64,000 nucleotides of DNA from Isoptericola luteus (GTDB taxonomy: Bacteria; Actinomycetota; Actinomycetes; Actinomycetales; Cellulomonadaceae), in assembly GCF_020297055.1 (NCBI RefSeq), contig NZ_JAIXCQ010000002.1:372001-436000 (forward strand), written 5' to 3'. The notes below the pieces were generated by a model, which worked only from the letters and a program-made list of their open reading frames with translations, was not told where the DNA came from and searched no databases. How positions within the stretch are numbered: position 1 is the first letter of the stretch; each line of letters opens with the position of its first letter. A program made the translations under genes and the position numbers. This document shows, piece by piece, positions 1 through 17,783 of the stretch.

Positions 1-76
1 CCTTCTCGTTCTGACCGTCCACCTTCTTCTGCAGGTGGTCGTCGACGAAGGGGCCCTTCTTCAGGCTACGAGGCAT
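1..76 (-). CDS. rpsS: 30S ribosomal protein S19, N-terminal part
   Basis: The frame opens with MPRSLKKGPFVDDHL, the conserved start of S19, which binds the head of the small subunit near the A site together with S13. Only about 25 of the usual 90-odd residues lie inside the window; the rest runs off the left edge, so this is an edge truncation and not a broken gene. It follows rplB by 14 nt on the same strand, which is the normal rplB-rpsS order of the S10 operon. Confidence 0.95.
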   Translation of the reverse strand, partial: MPRSLKKGPFVDDHLQKKVDGQNEK

Positions 77-90
77 CTGTCAGGCTCCTA

Positions 91-927
91 TCAGCGCTTC
101 TTGCCGGTACGGCGACGGCGGACGATCAGCTTGTCGCTCGGCTTGTTCGGGCGGCGGGTCCGGCCCTCGGGCTGGCCCCACGGGCTGACCGGGTGGCGAC
201 CACCGGAAGTCTTGCCCTCACCACCACCGTGCGGGTGGTCGACCGGGTTCATGACCACACCACGCACGGTCGGGCGAACGCCCTGCCACCGCTTGCGACC
301 GGCCTTGCCCCAGTTGATGTTCGACTGCTCGGCGTTGCCCACCTCGCCGACCGTGGCGCGGCAGCGCAGGTCGACGTTGCGGATCTCGCCGGACGGCATG
401 CGCAGCTGCGCGTACGGCCCGTCCTTGGCGACGAGCTGCACGGACGCACCGGCCGAACGGGCGATCTTCGCACCGCCACCGGGCCGGAGCTCGACGGCGT
501 GGATGACCGTACCGGTCGGGATGTTGCGCATCGGCAGGTTGTTGCCCGGCTTGATGTCGGCACCGGCACCGGCCTCGACCACGTCACCCTGCGACAGCTT
601 GTTCGGCGCGATGATGTAGCGCTTCGTGCCGTCCGCGTAGTGCAGGAGCGCGATGCGCGCCGTGCGGTTCGGGTCGTACTCGATGTGCGCGACCTTCGCC
701 GGCACGCCGTCCTTGTCGTGACGACGGAAGTCGATCACTCGGTATGCGCGCTTGTGGCCACCGCCCTTGTGGCGGGTGGTGATTCGCCCGGAGTTGTTCC
801 GGCCGCCCGTCTTGGACAGCGGCCGGACCAGAGACTTCTCCGGCTGCGAGCGCGTGATCTCGACGAAGTCGGCGACACTGGCGCCGCGGCGGCCGGGCGT
901 CGTCGGCTTGTACTTACGGATTCCCAT
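91..927 (-). CDS. rplB: 50S ribosomal protein L2
   Basis: L2 is a primary 23S rRNA binder needed for subunit joining and peptidyl-transferase function. The start [14 protein letters not shown] is the family start. The open frame continues 24 codons upstream, but that part has no L2 similarity, and a purine-rich GAGGACAA lies just before this ATG. The 278-residue length is normal for the family. The C-terminal signature [12 protein letters not shown], followed by a basic tail ending in RTGKKR, is intact. It lies 31 nt downstream of rplW and immediately upstream of rpsS. Confidence 0.97.
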   Translation of the reverse strand: MGIRKYKPTTPGRRGASVADFVEITRSQPEKSLVRPLSKTGGRNNSGRITTRHKGGGHKRAYRVIDFRRHDKDGVPAKVAHIEYDPNRTARIALLHYADGTKRYIIAPNKLSQGDVVEAGAGADIKPGNNLPMRNIPTGTVIHAVELRPGGGAKIARSAGASVQLVAKDGPYAQLRMPSGEIRNVDLRCRATVGEVGNAEQSNINWGKAGRKRWQGVRPTVRGVVMNPVDHPHGGGEGKTSGGRHPVSPWGQPEGRTRRPNKPSDKLIVRRRRTGKKR

Positions 928-958
928 GGAAGTTGTCCTCGATCTGCTCTCGTCCGGA

Positions 959-1261
959 TCAGCCGACCGGACCACCGAAGATGTCGATCGTGCCCTCACG
1001 GAGGGTGACGATCGCGCGCTTCGTGTCCTTACGCTTGCCCAGGCCGTTGCGCGTACGACGCGCCTTGCCCTTGCGGTTGATCGTGTTCACCGAGTCGACC
1101 TTCACACCGAAGACCTGCTCGACCGCGATCTTGATCTCGGTCTTGTTGGCCCGCGGGTCCACGACGAAGGTGTACTTGCCCTCGTCGAGGAGGTTGTAGG
1201 ACTTCTCGGAGACGACCGGCGCGATCAAGATGTCGCGCGGGTCCTTCGTCACGGTGGTCAC
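959..1261 (-). CDS. rplW: 50S ribosomal protein L23
   Basis: At 100 residues beginning [20 protein letters not shown], this is L23, which lies at the polypeptide exit tunnel and docks trigger factor and SRP. The motif [19 protein letters not shown] near residues 16-34 is typical. Its ATG shares four bases (ATGA) with the rplD stop, so the two are translationally coupled. Confidence 0.96.
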   Translation of the reverse strand: MTTVTKDPRDILIAPVVSEKSYNLLDEGKYTFVVDPRANKTEIKIAVEQVFGVKVDSVNTINRKGKARRTRNGLGKRKDTKRAIVTLREGTIDIFGGPVG

Positions 1262-1959
1262 TTGGTGGCCTCCTCGGTGGTCTCTGCCGCCTCGGACTCC
1301 GTCGCGACGGCCTTCACCGACTTGCCGGTCGCCGGGCCCGCGATGAACGCGGCCAGGGCGGCCTCGGTGAAGACGATGTCGTCGGAGACGAGCACGTCGT
1401 AGGTGTTGAGCTGGTCCGCCGTGATGAGGTGGACCTGCTCGACGTTGCGCAGCGACTTGATGGTCAGCTCGTCCGAGCGCTCCGTGACCACGAGGACGTG
1501 CGTGCGCTCGGTGAGCGTCGCGATCGTCTTGAGCGCGGTCCTGGTCGACGGCACGCCGTCGATCCCGAAGCCGGACACCACGTGCACGCGGCCGGCGCGG
1601 GCCCGGTCGGAGAGGGCACCGCGCAGGGCGGCAGCCTTCATCTTCTTCGGGGTGCGCTGGTCGTAGCTGCGCGGCTGCGGGCCGTGGACGGTGCCACCGC
1701 CGGCGAACTGCGGGGCGCGGGTCGAACCCTGACGGGCGCGGCCGGTGCCCTTCTGCTTGTAGGGCTTGCGGCCACCGCCGCGGACCTCGCCGCGGGTCTT
1801 GGTGGAGTGCGTGCCCTGCCGGGCGGCGGCGCGCTGGGCGACGACCACCTGGTGGATCAGCGGAACGTTGGTGACGACGTCGAACACCTCAGCGGGGAGC
1901 TCGGCGGAGCCGGCCTTCTTGCCCTGGGCGTCGAGCACGTCGACAGTCTGGTGAGCCAT
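1258..1959 (-). CDS. rplD: 50S ribosomal protein L4
   Basis: L4 lines the exit-tunnel constriction; in some bacteria it also represses its own operon, which cannot be judged here. The chosen start is [13 protein letters not shown]; an in-frame ATG three codons earlier is less like the family. The 233-residue product has the tunnel loop with [15 protein letters not shown] around residues 66-80. A C-terminal Glu/Ala tail ([15 protein letters not shown]) is longer than in E. coli and common in high-GC actinobacteria. Spacing is 5 nt from rplC and a 4-nt overlap with rplW. Confidence 0.96.
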   Translation of the reverse strand: MAHQTVDVLDAQGKKAGSAELPAEVFDVVTNVPLIHQVVVAQRAAARQGTHSTKTRGEVRGGGRKPYKQKGTGRARQGSTRAPQFAGGGTVHGPQPRSYDQRTPKKMKAAALRGALSDRARAGRVHVVSGFGIDGVPSTRTALKTIATLTERTHVLVVTERSDELTIKSLRNVEQVHLITADQLNTYDVLVSDDIVFTEAALAAFIAGPATGKSVKAVATESEAAETTEEATK

Positions 1960-1964
1960 TGGTG

Positions 1965-2618
1965 TCACGCACCCTTCGCAGCGGTACGCACGATGACGAC
2001 GCCACCCTTGGGGCCGGGAACCGCGCCCTTGACGAGCAGCAGACCCTTCTCGGCGTCGACCGCGTGGACGGTCAGGTTCTGGACGGTCTGGCGGGCGTGG
2101 CCCATCCGACCGGCCATGCGCAGGCCCTTGAAGACACGCGACGGCGTCGAGGCGCCACCGATCGAGCCGGCCTTGCGGTGGTTACGGTGCGCACCGTGCG
2201 AGGCGCCCACGCCGGAGAAGCCGTGACGCTTCATGACACCGGCGGTGCCCTTGCCCTTGGTGGTGCCGACGACGTCGACCACGGCACCGGCCGCGAAGGC
2301 CTCGGCGGTGATCTCCTGGCCGAGCGCGAACTCGGCGGCGTCGGAGGTGCGGATCTCGGCCACGTGGCGGCGCGGCGTGACGCCGGCAGCCTCGAAGTGG
2401 CCCTTGAGCGGCTTGGTGACCTTGCGCGGGTCGATCTGGCCGGCGGCGAGCTGGACAGCGGCGTAGCCGTCCTTCTCCGCGGACCGGACCTGCGTCACGA
2501 CATTGGTCGGGACCGCCACGACGGTGACGGGGACCAGGCGGCCGCCCTCGTCCCAGAGCTGGGTCATACCGAGCTTGGTGCCGAGGACCGCGGTCACGTT
2601 CATCTGCTGGTTGGTCAT
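1965..2618 (-). CDS. rplC: 50S ribosomal protein L3
   Basis: L3 starts large-subunit assembly and reaches the peptidyl-transferase centre. The ATG chosen gives [20 protein letters not shown] and a 217-residue protein. The long open frame upstream reads through rpsJ in another phase and is not real. The [24 protein letters not shown] stretch (about residues 130-153) is the diagnostic L3 loop. The gene is 14 nt downstream of rpsJ. Confidence 0.96.
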   Translation of the reverse strand: MTNQQMNVTAVLGTKLGMTQLWDEGGRLVPVTVVAVPTNVVTQVRSAEKDGYAAVQLAAGQIDPRKVTKPLKGHFEAAGVTPRRHVAEIRTSDAAEFALGQEITAEAFAAGAVVDVVGTTKGKGTAGVMKRHGFSGVGASHGAHRNHRKAGSIGGASTPSRVFKGLRMAGRMGHARQTVQNLTVHAVDAEKGLLLVKGAVPGPKGGVVIVRTAAKGA

Positions 2619-2632
2619 GATCTCCCCCAGCC

Positions 2633-2941
2633 TCAGAGCTTGATCTCGATGTTCACGTCGGCCGGCAGGTCGATACGCATGAGCGAGTCGACAGCCTTGG
2701 GCGTGGGATCGATGATGTCGATGAGCCGCTTGTGCGTGCGCATCTCGAAGTGCTCGCGGCTGTCCTTGTACTTGTGAGGCGACCGGATGACGGTGAACAC
2801 GTTCTTCTCCGTCGGCAGCGGCACCGGACCCACGACCGTCGCACCAGCGCGCGTCACCGTGTCGACGATCTTGCGCGCCGAGCTGTCGATGACCTCGTGG
2901 TCGTAGGACTTGAGCCGGATGCGGATCTTCTGTCCCGCCAT
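2633..2941 (-). CDS. rpsJ: 30S ribosomal protein S10 / NusE
   Basis: S10 is a head protein of the 30S subunit and, as NusE, the partner of NusB and NusG in antitermination and transcription-translation coupling. The start [16 protein letters not shown] gives the standard 102 residues; the frame is open upstream without S10 similarity. It is the first gene of the S10 operon, with about 0.4 kb of non-coding DNA before it. Confidence 0.97.
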   Translation of the reverse strand: MAGQKIRIRLKSYDHEVIDSSARKIVDTVTRAGATVVGPVPLPTEKNVFTVIRSPHKYKDSREHFEMRTHKRLIDIIDPTPKAVDSLMRIDLPADVNIEIKL

Positions 2942-3352
2942 GGCGTCGTCTGACTCTCTCTCTCGAACCGCTACTGTCCGACCCCCGCGCTCGGGCGTGT
3001 CGCGCTGGGCGACATACCCGGGCACACACCGAGACGGTGAGGGGCCGTTGATGTGGTCCGCGAGCTTGCGGACCACGACGTCTGTCGAGCCTGCCGAGAC
3101 GGTGTCTCACCGAGACCTCGGTCTCGTGGGGCGTCCTGCGCGTCGACAGCTGGCAACCCCGCGAACCCCTCCCTGGAGGAGGGGGACCGATTCAGCCCTG
3201 CGCACGAACCTGAGGCTCGAGGGGGCTGCGGTGCTACACACTGTTCGACACGAGAAAGAACGCGCCCGTGACAGGCAACCTGAACATCATGCCACACGGC
3301 TCCACACAGACCAAGTCGTGGAGCCGTCGATCCGGTGTGACGCCGGACGCAC
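2942..3352 (-). other. Non-coding leader/promoter region of the S10 operon
   Basis: About 410 bp lie between rpsJ and the tuf terminator with no credible gene. On the minus strand I see TGTGTAGCAC (3231-3240), which could supply a TAnnnT-like -10 box, and TTGCCT at 3273-3278, but the two are 36 nt apart and do not make one promoter. A small hairpin (CGAGAC/GTCTCG) lies near 3111-3126. A promoter must be here or further upstream because the operon head has no other source, but I cannot place it with confidence. Confidence 0.4.
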
Positions 3353-3387
3353 CGGAGGCCCGGGCCCTCGAAGGGCCCGGGCCTCCG
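3353..3387 (-). terminator. Intrinsic-type terminator downstream of tuf
   Basis: A perfect 16-bp stem (CGGAGGCCCGGGCCCT and its complement) closes on a 3-nt loop, 44 nt after the tuf stop. There is no long U tract, which is usual for high-GC actinobacterial terminators. It separates the str operon from the S10 operon. Confidence 0.8.
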
Positions 3388-3430
3388 TGCTCGACGGAGC
3401 TCGGAGGAGCTCCTGTCGGGAAACGTCAGA

Positions 3431-4627
3431 TCACTTGACGATCTTGGTGACGCGGCCCGAACCGACCGTGCGGCCACCCTCACGGATGGCGAAGCCGAGG
3501 CCCTCTTCCATGGCGATCGGCTGGATCAGCTCGACCGACATCTCGGTGTTGTCGCCGGGCATGACCATCTCGGTGCCCTCGGGCAGCGTGATGACGCCGG
3601 TGACGTCCGTGGTGCGGAAGTAGAACTGCGGACGGTAGTTCGAGTAGAACGGGTTGTGACGCCCACCCTCGTCCTTGCCCAGGATGTAGACCTGAGCCTC
3701 GAAGTCGGTGTGCGGGGTGATCGAACCCGGCTTCACGACGACCTGGCCGCGCTCGACGTCCTCGCGCTTGATGCCACGCAGGAGCAGACCGGTGTTGTCG
3801 CCGGCCTGGGCCTGGTCCATCTGCTTGTGGAACGTCTCGATACCGGTGACCGTGGTCTTCTGCGGCTCGCGGATACCCACGATCTCGACCTCGGAGTTGA
3901 CGTCGAGCGTGCCACGCTCCACCTTGCCGGTGACGACGGTGCCGCGGCCGGTGATGGTGAAGACGTCCTCGACGGGCATGAGGAACGGCTTGTCCAGCTC
4001 ACGCTGGGGCTCGGGGACGTTCTCGTCCACGGCCTCCATGAGCTCGATGACCTTCGCGGTCCACTCGGGGTCGCCCTCGAGGGCCTTGAGGCCGGACACG
4101 CGCACGACCGGAGCGTTGTCGCCGTCGAAGTCCTGCGACGACAGCAGCTCGCGGACCTCCATCTCGACGAGCTCGAGGATCTCCTCGTCGTCGACCATGT
4201 CGGACTTGTTCAGCGCCACGAGCAGGTAGGGGACGCCCACCTGGCGGGCGAGCAGAACGTGCTCGCGGGTCTGGGCCATCGGGCCGTCGGTCGCCGCGAC
4301 CACGAGGATCGCGCCGTCCATCTGGGCCGCACCGGTGATCATGTTCTTGATGTAGTCGGCGTGACCGGGAGCGTCGACGTGCGCGTAGTGGCGCTTCGGC
4401 GTCTCGTACTCGATGTGCGCGATGTTGATCGTGATACCGCGCTGCTTCTCCTCCGGCGCGGCGTCGATCTCGTCGAAGTTGCGCAGCGTGTTCGCCGGCA
4501 GGTCCGGGTACTTCTCCGCAAGCGTCTTCGAGATCGCGGCAGTCAGGGTCGTCTTACCGTGGTCGACGTGCCCGATCGTGCCGATGTTGACGTGCGGCTT
4601 GGTCCGCTCGAACTTGGCCTTAGCCAC
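3431..4627 (-). CDS. tuf: Elongation factor Tu
   Basis: EF-Tu is the GTPase that delivers aminoacyl-tRNA to the ribosomal A site. The 398-residue product carries the P-loop GHVDHGKT at 19-26, the switch II motif DAPGH at 85-89 and the guanine-specificity motif NKSD near residue 140. A beta-barrel domain 2 and C-terminal domain 3 ending in GRVTKIVK follow. It is the last gene of rpsL-rpsG-fusA-tuf, 127 nt after fusA, and is closed by a strong hairpin. An AGGAGG-like ribosome binding site precedes the ATG. Confidence 0.98.
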   Translation of the reverse strand: MAKAKFERTKPHVNIGTIGHVDHGKTTLTAAISKTLAEKYPDLPANTLRNFDEIDAAPEEKQRGITINIAHIEYETPKRHYAHVDAPGHADYIKNMITGAAQMDGAILVVAATDGPMAQTREHVLLARQVGVPYLLVALNKSDMVDDEEILELVEMEVRELLSSQDFDGDNAPVVRVSGLKALEGDPEWTAKVIELMEAVDENVPEPQRELDKPFLMPVEDVFTITGRGTVVTGKVERGTLDVNSEVEIVGIREPQKTTVTGIETFHKQMDQAQAGDNTGLLLRGIKREDVERGQVVVKPGSITPHTDFEAQVYILGKDEGGRHNPFYSNYRPQFYFRTTDVTGVITLPEGTEMVMPGDNTEMSVELIQPIAMEEGLGFAIREGGRTVGSGRVTKIVK

Positions 4628-4754
4628 TGGGGTCCTCCTGGGACTTGGGTAGATGTTCCGAACGTTGCGGGTGTTGGCCGATCAAGCCTAGACCCGCGGG
4701 GCGTTGCGGCTTCCTACAGGTTGATGGTTCTGCTGGTCGTCGACCTGTGGGGGC

Positions 4755-6857
<2,103 letters not shown>

Positions 6858-6931
6858 GGTGTCTTACCCCTTGTCGGTGGAAGGTCGGAAGCCGGGCCGG
6901 AAGGCCGGCTGCCGGCCGGTTCCGGATCCGC

Positions 6932-6962
6932 GGACGGCCCCGGGGGTCGCCCGGGGCCGTCC
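6932..6962 (-). terminator. Intra-operon hairpin between rpsG and fusA
   Basis: A perfect 13-bp GC-rich stem (GGACGGCCCCGGG with its complement) and a 5-nt loop lie 8 nt after the rpsG stop. No U tract follows, and the operon clearly continues into fusA. A partial terminator or an mRNA-processing/stability hairpin that sets the rpsG:fusA ratio is more likely than full termination. Confidence 0.6.
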
Positions 6963-6970
6963 TGAGCGCA

Positions 6971-7441
6971 TCACCAGCGGTAGTGCGCGAAGGCCTTGTT
7001 CGAGTCGGCCATCTTGTGCATGTCCTCGCGGCGCTTGACCGCGGCACCGAGGCCGTTCGAGGCGTCGAGGATCTCGTTCATGAGGCGCTCGGTCATCGTC
7101 TTCTCGCGGCGAGCGCGCGAGAAGTCGGTGAGCCAGCGCAGCGCGAGCGTCGTGGAGCGCGTGGGGCGCACCTCGACCGGCACCTGGTAGGTGGCGCCAC
7201 CGACACGGCGGGAGCGGACCTCGAGGGCGGGGCGGACGTTCTCGAGCGCGCGCTTGAGCACGACGACCGGGTCCTGGTCCGTCTTGGCACGGACACCCTC
7301 GAGGGCGCCGTAGACGATCGACTCGGCGGTGGACTTCTTGCCGTCGAGCAGGACCTTGTTGATCAGCTGCGTGACGACGGGCGACCCGTAGACGGGATCG
7401 ACGATGAGCGGCCGCTTCGGGGCCGGACCCTTGCGAGGCAT
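6971..7441 (-). CDS. rpsG: 30S ribosomal protein S7
   Basis: S7 nucleates the 3' domain of 16S rRNA and contacts the E-site tRNA. The 156-residue product starts [20 protein letters not shown] and ends FAHYRW, the normal length for the family. Its ATG overlaps the rpsL stop by one base (TGATG), so translation is coupled to S12. Confidence 0.97.
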   Translation of the reverse strand: MPRKGPAPKRPLIVDPVYGSPVVTQLINKVLLDGKKSTAESIVYGALEGVRAKTDQDPVVVLKRALENVRPALEVRSRRVGGATYQVPVEVRPTRSTTLALRWLTDFSRARREKTMTERLMNEILDASNGLGAAVKRREDMHKMADSNKAFAHYRW

Positions 7442-7815
7442 CAGGCCTTCTCCTTCTTCGCGCCGTACTTGCTGCGGGCCTGCTTGCGGTTCTTCACGCC
7501 CTGCGTGTCGAGCGCGCCGCGCACGATCTTGTAGCGGACACCGGGGAGGTCCTTCACACGGCCGCCGCGCACGAGCACGATGGAGTGCTCCTGCAGGTTG
7601 TGGCCGACGCCGGGGATGTACGCCGTGACCTCGGTACCGGAGGACAGCTTGACACGCGCGACCTTGCGGAGCGCGGAGTTCGGCTTCTTGGGGGTGGTGG
7701 TGTACACGCGCGTGCACACGCCGCGCCGCTGGGGGGAGGCCTTGAGGGCGGGCGTCTTCGACGCCACAGCCTTCGTGCTCCGGCCCTTGCGGACGAGCTG
7801 CTGGATCGTAGGCAC
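7441..7815 (-). CDS. rpsL: 30S ribosomal protein S12
   Basis: S12 sits at the decoding centre and controls accuracy. A GTG start gives [11 protein letters not shown] as N-terminus and exactly 124 residues; the frame is open upstream but unlike S12. The streptomycin-contact segments [11 protein letters not shown] and GGRVKDLPG have the ordinary lysines (Lys43 and Lys88 by E. coli numbering), so no resistance change is evident. It is the first gene of the str operon. Confidence 0.97.
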   Translation of the reverse strand: MPTIQQLVRKGRSTKAVASKTPALKASPQRRGVCTRVYTTTPKKPNSALRKVARVKLSSGTEVTAYIPGVGHNLQEHSIVLVRGGRVKDLPGVRYKIVRGALDTQGVKNRKQARSKYGAKKEKA

Positions 7816-8100
7816 TACGTCTCCGTCGTCTTCTCGAGCTCTCGAGGGCCGGCCGGCCCTCGACGGTGGTCTGTCTGGCTTGTGCGTGCCGATCGCATGC
7901 GGCACCCGCGACCCTTACGGATCGCAACGCCACTTACCACCGGCTCGATGGCCCGGGCCTCTCCCCCGCCCGTGAGGGCGGTCGGGACTGACCGCGGGAT
8001 GCTCGTGACCAGGTTCGGCGGCGCGTCCGGCAGTCGACCCGAGCCGAGAGCTCAGGGGTGACAGCGGGATGCGCGCACGACAGCACGGGCACGGCTTCCA
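7816..8100 (-). other. Long untranslated leader of the str operon
   Basis: This is the roughly 280-nt 5' leader predicted between the rpsL promoter and the rpsL GTG. It contains no credible ORF. It includes a CTCGAG-containing region close to the gene and GC-rich arms that could fold. I recognise no known riboswitch or ribosomal-protein leader motif in it. Confidence 0.4.
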
Positions 8101-8129
8101 AGATTACCCGCCGAATCAAGTCGGGTCAA
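8101..8129 (-). promoter_or_regulatory. Sigma-70-type promoter for rpsL-rpsG-fusA-tuf
   Basis: On the minus strand TTGACC is followed after exactly 17 nt by TAATCT, a near-consensus housekeeping promoter. Predicted transcription starts around 8094, leaving a leader of about 280 nt. It lies between the rpoC-terminal palindrome and rpsL, as expected for an independent str-operon promoter. Confidence 0.75.
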
Positions 8130-8158
8130 AGGAGGCCGACTGTGACGTACGCCGCCCC

Positions 8159-8259
8159 GCCGAGATAGAGAAGGCTGACGCCGAGATAGAGAGGGTGCGG
8201 ACCGCAACACTTGCGGTCCGCACCCTCTCTATCTCGGCGTCAGCCTTCTCTATCTCGGC
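8159..8259. repeat. 49-bp perfect palindrome with CGAGATAGAGA repeats, 3' of rpoC
   Basis: Arms 8159-8207 and 8211-8259 are perfect reverse complements around a 3-nt loop. Each arm holds two copies of CGAGATAGAGA (starting at 8161 and 8182, mirrored at 8226 and 8247). It begins only 5 nt after the rpoC stop and is far larger than a normal terminator hairpin. It probably terminates rpoBC. The same 11-mer recurs at 55.2-55.3 kb, again at gene ends. Confidence 0.85.
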
Positions 8260-8263
8260 ATGA

Positions 8264-12145
<3,882 letters not shown>

Positions 12146-12193
12146 GATGTCCTACTTCCTAAAGCAGATGGTCGTGGCAGCAGGTCGCTGGGG

Positions 12194-15706
<3,513 letters not shown>

Positions 15707-15870
15707 GAGGGGTCCTTCCCTGCAGTTCGGTGGCACGCTGTACGCTCAGCGAGGCTGCAGGCGCCGGCCGCGGGTCGGAGGACCGTCCGAGGGGTCACGA
15801 AGGGGTGACAGACCGAGGGGCGGACTTCGTCGGCGAGGGGGCGTCGGGGCACACGCGAGCGCAAAGCGCT

Positions 15871-15899
15871 AGCATAGCCAGAACTCCGAAGAAAGTCCA
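15871..15899 (-). promoter_or_regulatory. Promoter for rpoB-rpoC
   Basis: On the minus strand TGGACT is followed after 17 nt by TATGCT, a good match to TTGACA/TAnnnT. Predicted start is near 15864. Together with the rplL terminator it indicates that rpoBC is transcribed separately from rplJL. Confidence 0.7.
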
Positions 15900-16062
15900 C
15901 TCGCGCGGGCACACCAGCGGACGCCCTCGGTTCTGGGGTGATGAGGACGTTGTCTCGGTGGCCGCCATATGCCGCCCAAGAAACGGTTGTCGTCCCACGA
16001 TACTCGCGTCGCGGCACCGATGCCAGACGCACCGGGGCGACGTGCGTCACCCCGACGATGTC

Positions 16063-16126
16063 CGACGCACCGACGCACCGACGCACCGACGCACCGACGC
16101 ACCGACGCACCGACGCACCGACGCCC
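16063..16126. repeat. 8-bp tandem repeat, CGACGCAC x 7 plus a degenerate copy
   Basis: Seven exact head-to-tail copies of CGACGCAC run from 16063 to 16118, followed by CGACGCCC. It lies between the rplL terminator and the rpoB promoter and is not inside a credible gene. Such arrays vary in copy number by slippage. Confidence 0.9.
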
Positions 16127-16170
16127 GTCAGCGCGCCCGCTCCCCCGCCGCTCGCCCGGCCGGGGACGCC

Positions 16171-16206
16171 ACGAGGCCCGCACCCCCGGAAGGGTACGGG
16201 CCTCGT
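16171..16206 (-). terminator. Terminator downstream of rplL
   Basis: The arms ACGAGGCCCG and CGGGCCTCGT pair, with an inner ACCC/GGGT extension and a small loop, 32 nt beyond the rplL stop. This closes the rplJ-rplL unit before rpoB. Confidence 0.75.
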
Positions 16207-16237
16207 GAGAAGCGACGCGCGGCTCAGGCCGCACGGA

Positions 16238-16627
16238 TCACTTGAGGGTGACGGTCGCGCCAGCGCCCTCGAGAGCGGCCTTGGCCTTCTCGGCGGCGTC
16301 CTTGTCGGCAGCCTCGAGAACCGGCTTGGGGGCGCCGTCGACCAGGTCCTTGGCCTCCTTGAGACCGAGGGACGTGAGCGCGCGCACCTCCTTGATGACC
16401 TGGATCTTCTTGTCGCCGGCGGCCTCGAGGATGACGTCGAACTCCGTCTTCTCCTCAGCAGCGGCAGCCTCGCCACCGCCGGCGGCGGGGGCGGCGACCG
16501 CGACGGCGGCCGGAGCAGCGGCGGTGACCTCGAAGGTCTCCTCGAAGGCCTTCACGAACTCGTTGAGCTCGATGAGGGTGAGCTCCTTGAAAGCGTCGAG
16601 GAGCTCGTCGGTGGTGAGCTTCGCCAT
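16238..16627 (-). CDS. rplL: 50S ribosomal protein L7/L12
   Basis: The acidic stalk protein that recruits translational GTPases. It has 129 residues: an N-terminal dimerisation helix ([20 protein letters not shown]), an Ala/Pro-rich hinge at about 33-52, and the C-terminal factor-binding domain with [17 protein letters not shown]. It is 123 nt downstream of rplJ and ends at a strong hairpin. Confidence 0.97.
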   Translation of the reverse strand: MAKLTTDELLDAFKELTLIELNEFVKAFEETFEVTAAAPAAVAVAAPAAGGGEAAAAEEKTEFDVILEAAGDKKIQVIKEVRALTSLGLKEAKDLVDGAPKPVLEAADKDAAEKAKAALEGAGATVTLK

Positions 16628-16750
16628 GATGGCGTTCCTTTCGATCGATGACCCGTGGTGCCGCTCGGGCGTCCACGCGATCCGTTGTGGTGCGTCCTGG
16701 GGCCTGGGGCCCGGCAGAAGCAGAGGGGGGTTGTGCTTGCCGTACCGCCG

Positions 16751-17281
16751 TCAGGCGGCGACGGCCTCCGATTCCTGCTTCTGACGCAGGGCATCGATGA
16801 CGCGAGCGGCCTCGGCGGGCTTCGCGGTGAAGGCGTAGGCAGCCTGGTAGAGCTTGGCCTTCATCGCGCCGGCCGCCTTGGCCAGCAGGACCTCGCGGGA
16901 CTCGAGGTCCGCGAGCTTGGTGACCTCTGCCGCGGTCAGGGCGTTCCCGTCAAGGACACCGCCCTTGATGACCAGAGCAGGGTTCGCCTTGGCGAAGTCA
17001 CGCAGACCCTTGGCGGCCTCGACCGGGTCACCGGTCACGAACGCGATCGCGGAAGGACCCTTGAGGTCGGCGTCGAGCGACTCGATGCCGGCCTCCTTGG
17101 CCGCGATAGCAGTCAGCGTGTTCTTCACCACGGCGTAGGTTGCGTTGCCGCTGAGCGACCGACGCAGCTCCTTGAGCTGCGCGACGGTGAGCCCGCGGTA
17201 CTCGGTCAGCACGGCCGCGTTCGACTCGCGGAACTTGCCCGCGACCTCTGCGACTGCGGCTGCCTTGTCCGGCCTCGCCAT
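16751..17281 (-). CDS. rplJ: 50S ribosomal protein L10
   Basis: L10 anchors L7/L12 dimers to 23S rRNA. The start [20 protein letters not shown] gives 176 residues; the upstream open frame runs through the leader and is not coding. The segment [20 protein letters not shown] is diagnostic. It is preceded by a structured leader with a terminator-like hairpin, the usual arrangement for L10-L7/L12 autoregulation. Confidence 0.96.
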   Translation of the reverse strand: MARPDKAAAVAEVAGKFRESNAAVLTEYRGLTVAQLKELRRSLSGNATYAVVKNTLTAIAAKEAGIESLDADLKGPSAIAFVTGDPVEAAKGLRDFAKANPALVIKGGVLDGNALTAAEVTKLADLESREVLLAKAAGAMKAKLYQAAYAFTAKPAEAARVIDALRQKQESEAVAA

Positions 17282-17319
17282 GGCAATCCTTCCGATGGTG
17301 GTGCCACCGGTCCCCGGAA

Positions 17320-17475
17320 CGAGAAAAGAGCCCCGGCGCAGGCGCACGGGGCTCGGAGTCGCGGTGTTCGCCGCGGATCGTCGTCGTGTCTCCTGCGCAG
17401 GCCCCCGCGCGTTCAGCGGGACTTCGGTCTTCGTCTGCGATGGATGGATCCAGGCAGCGTCGGACGACCGGCGGT
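17320..17475 (-). ncRNA. L10-type mRNA leader with attenuator hairpin
   Basis: Upstream of rplJ the minus strand carries the CCTGCGCAGG segment and then a hairpin GAGCCCCG ... CGGGGCTC followed by TTTT (17324-17354), 43 nt before the rplJ ATG. A U-tailed hairpin is rare in this GC-rich window and looks like a regulated terminator. L10 leaders of this layout bind the L10-L7/L12 complex; assignment to that family is by position and shape, not by a covariance-model search. The outer limits are approximate. Confidence 0.6.
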
Positions 17476-17492
17476 CTTGGGTTACCCGAGAG

Positions 17493-17498
17493 ACCATA
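17493..17498 (-). promoter_or_regulatory. Possible -10 element for rplJ-rplL
   Basis: TATGGT on the minus strand lies just upstream of the L10 leader, where a promoter is expected. I do not see a convincing -35 at 16-18 nt spacing, so this is tentative. Confidence 0.3.
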
Positions 17499-17716
17499 CA
17501 CGACCCGAGGCGGTGGGCCGGCATCGCCCGTCGAGCTCCGGCTGCGGGCCGGTGCTGCCGTCAGTGGCCGGTGGCCGGGAGCGGCCTGTCCGGGCCGAGG
17601 CAGGAGCAATGGCCCGGGAACTCTCGTCGTGAGGGTGGCACGCCGCGGACCTGCAGCGATGCGCCGGCAACAAGTCGTCTGCGGCGACCTCGCGTCGCAC
17701 GTGCAGCCCGCTCGGC

Positions 17717-17763
17717 GACGAGGTGCGGGCGGGGGCGCGGGCCCGGTCCCGTCGCACCTCGTC
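17717..17763 (-). terminator. Hairpin downstream of the CHAT gene
   Basis: The 11-bp arms GACGAGGTGCG and CGCACCTCGTC enclose a GC-rich 25-nt loop, beginning 21 nt after the CHAT stop. It probably ends the sigma-protease-CHAT operon before the rplJ promoter region. The remaining sequence between 17500 and 17783 shows no gene. Confidence 0.5.
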
Positions 17764-17783
17764 CGCGCACGATGTCGTCCACG

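Larger units (their letters stand above)
15707..16170. other. Non-coding region between rplL and rpoB
   Basis: About 460 bp without a credible gene. It contains the rpoB promoter, an 8-bp tandem repeat and, at its left end, the approach to the rplL terminator. The rpoB leader predicted from the promoter is about 158 nt. Confidence 0.6.

Noticed and set aside
7441-7815. Streptomycin-resistance change in rpsL
   Set aside because: Both critical lysine regions (TPKKPNS and GGRVKDLPG) have the sensitive-type residues.
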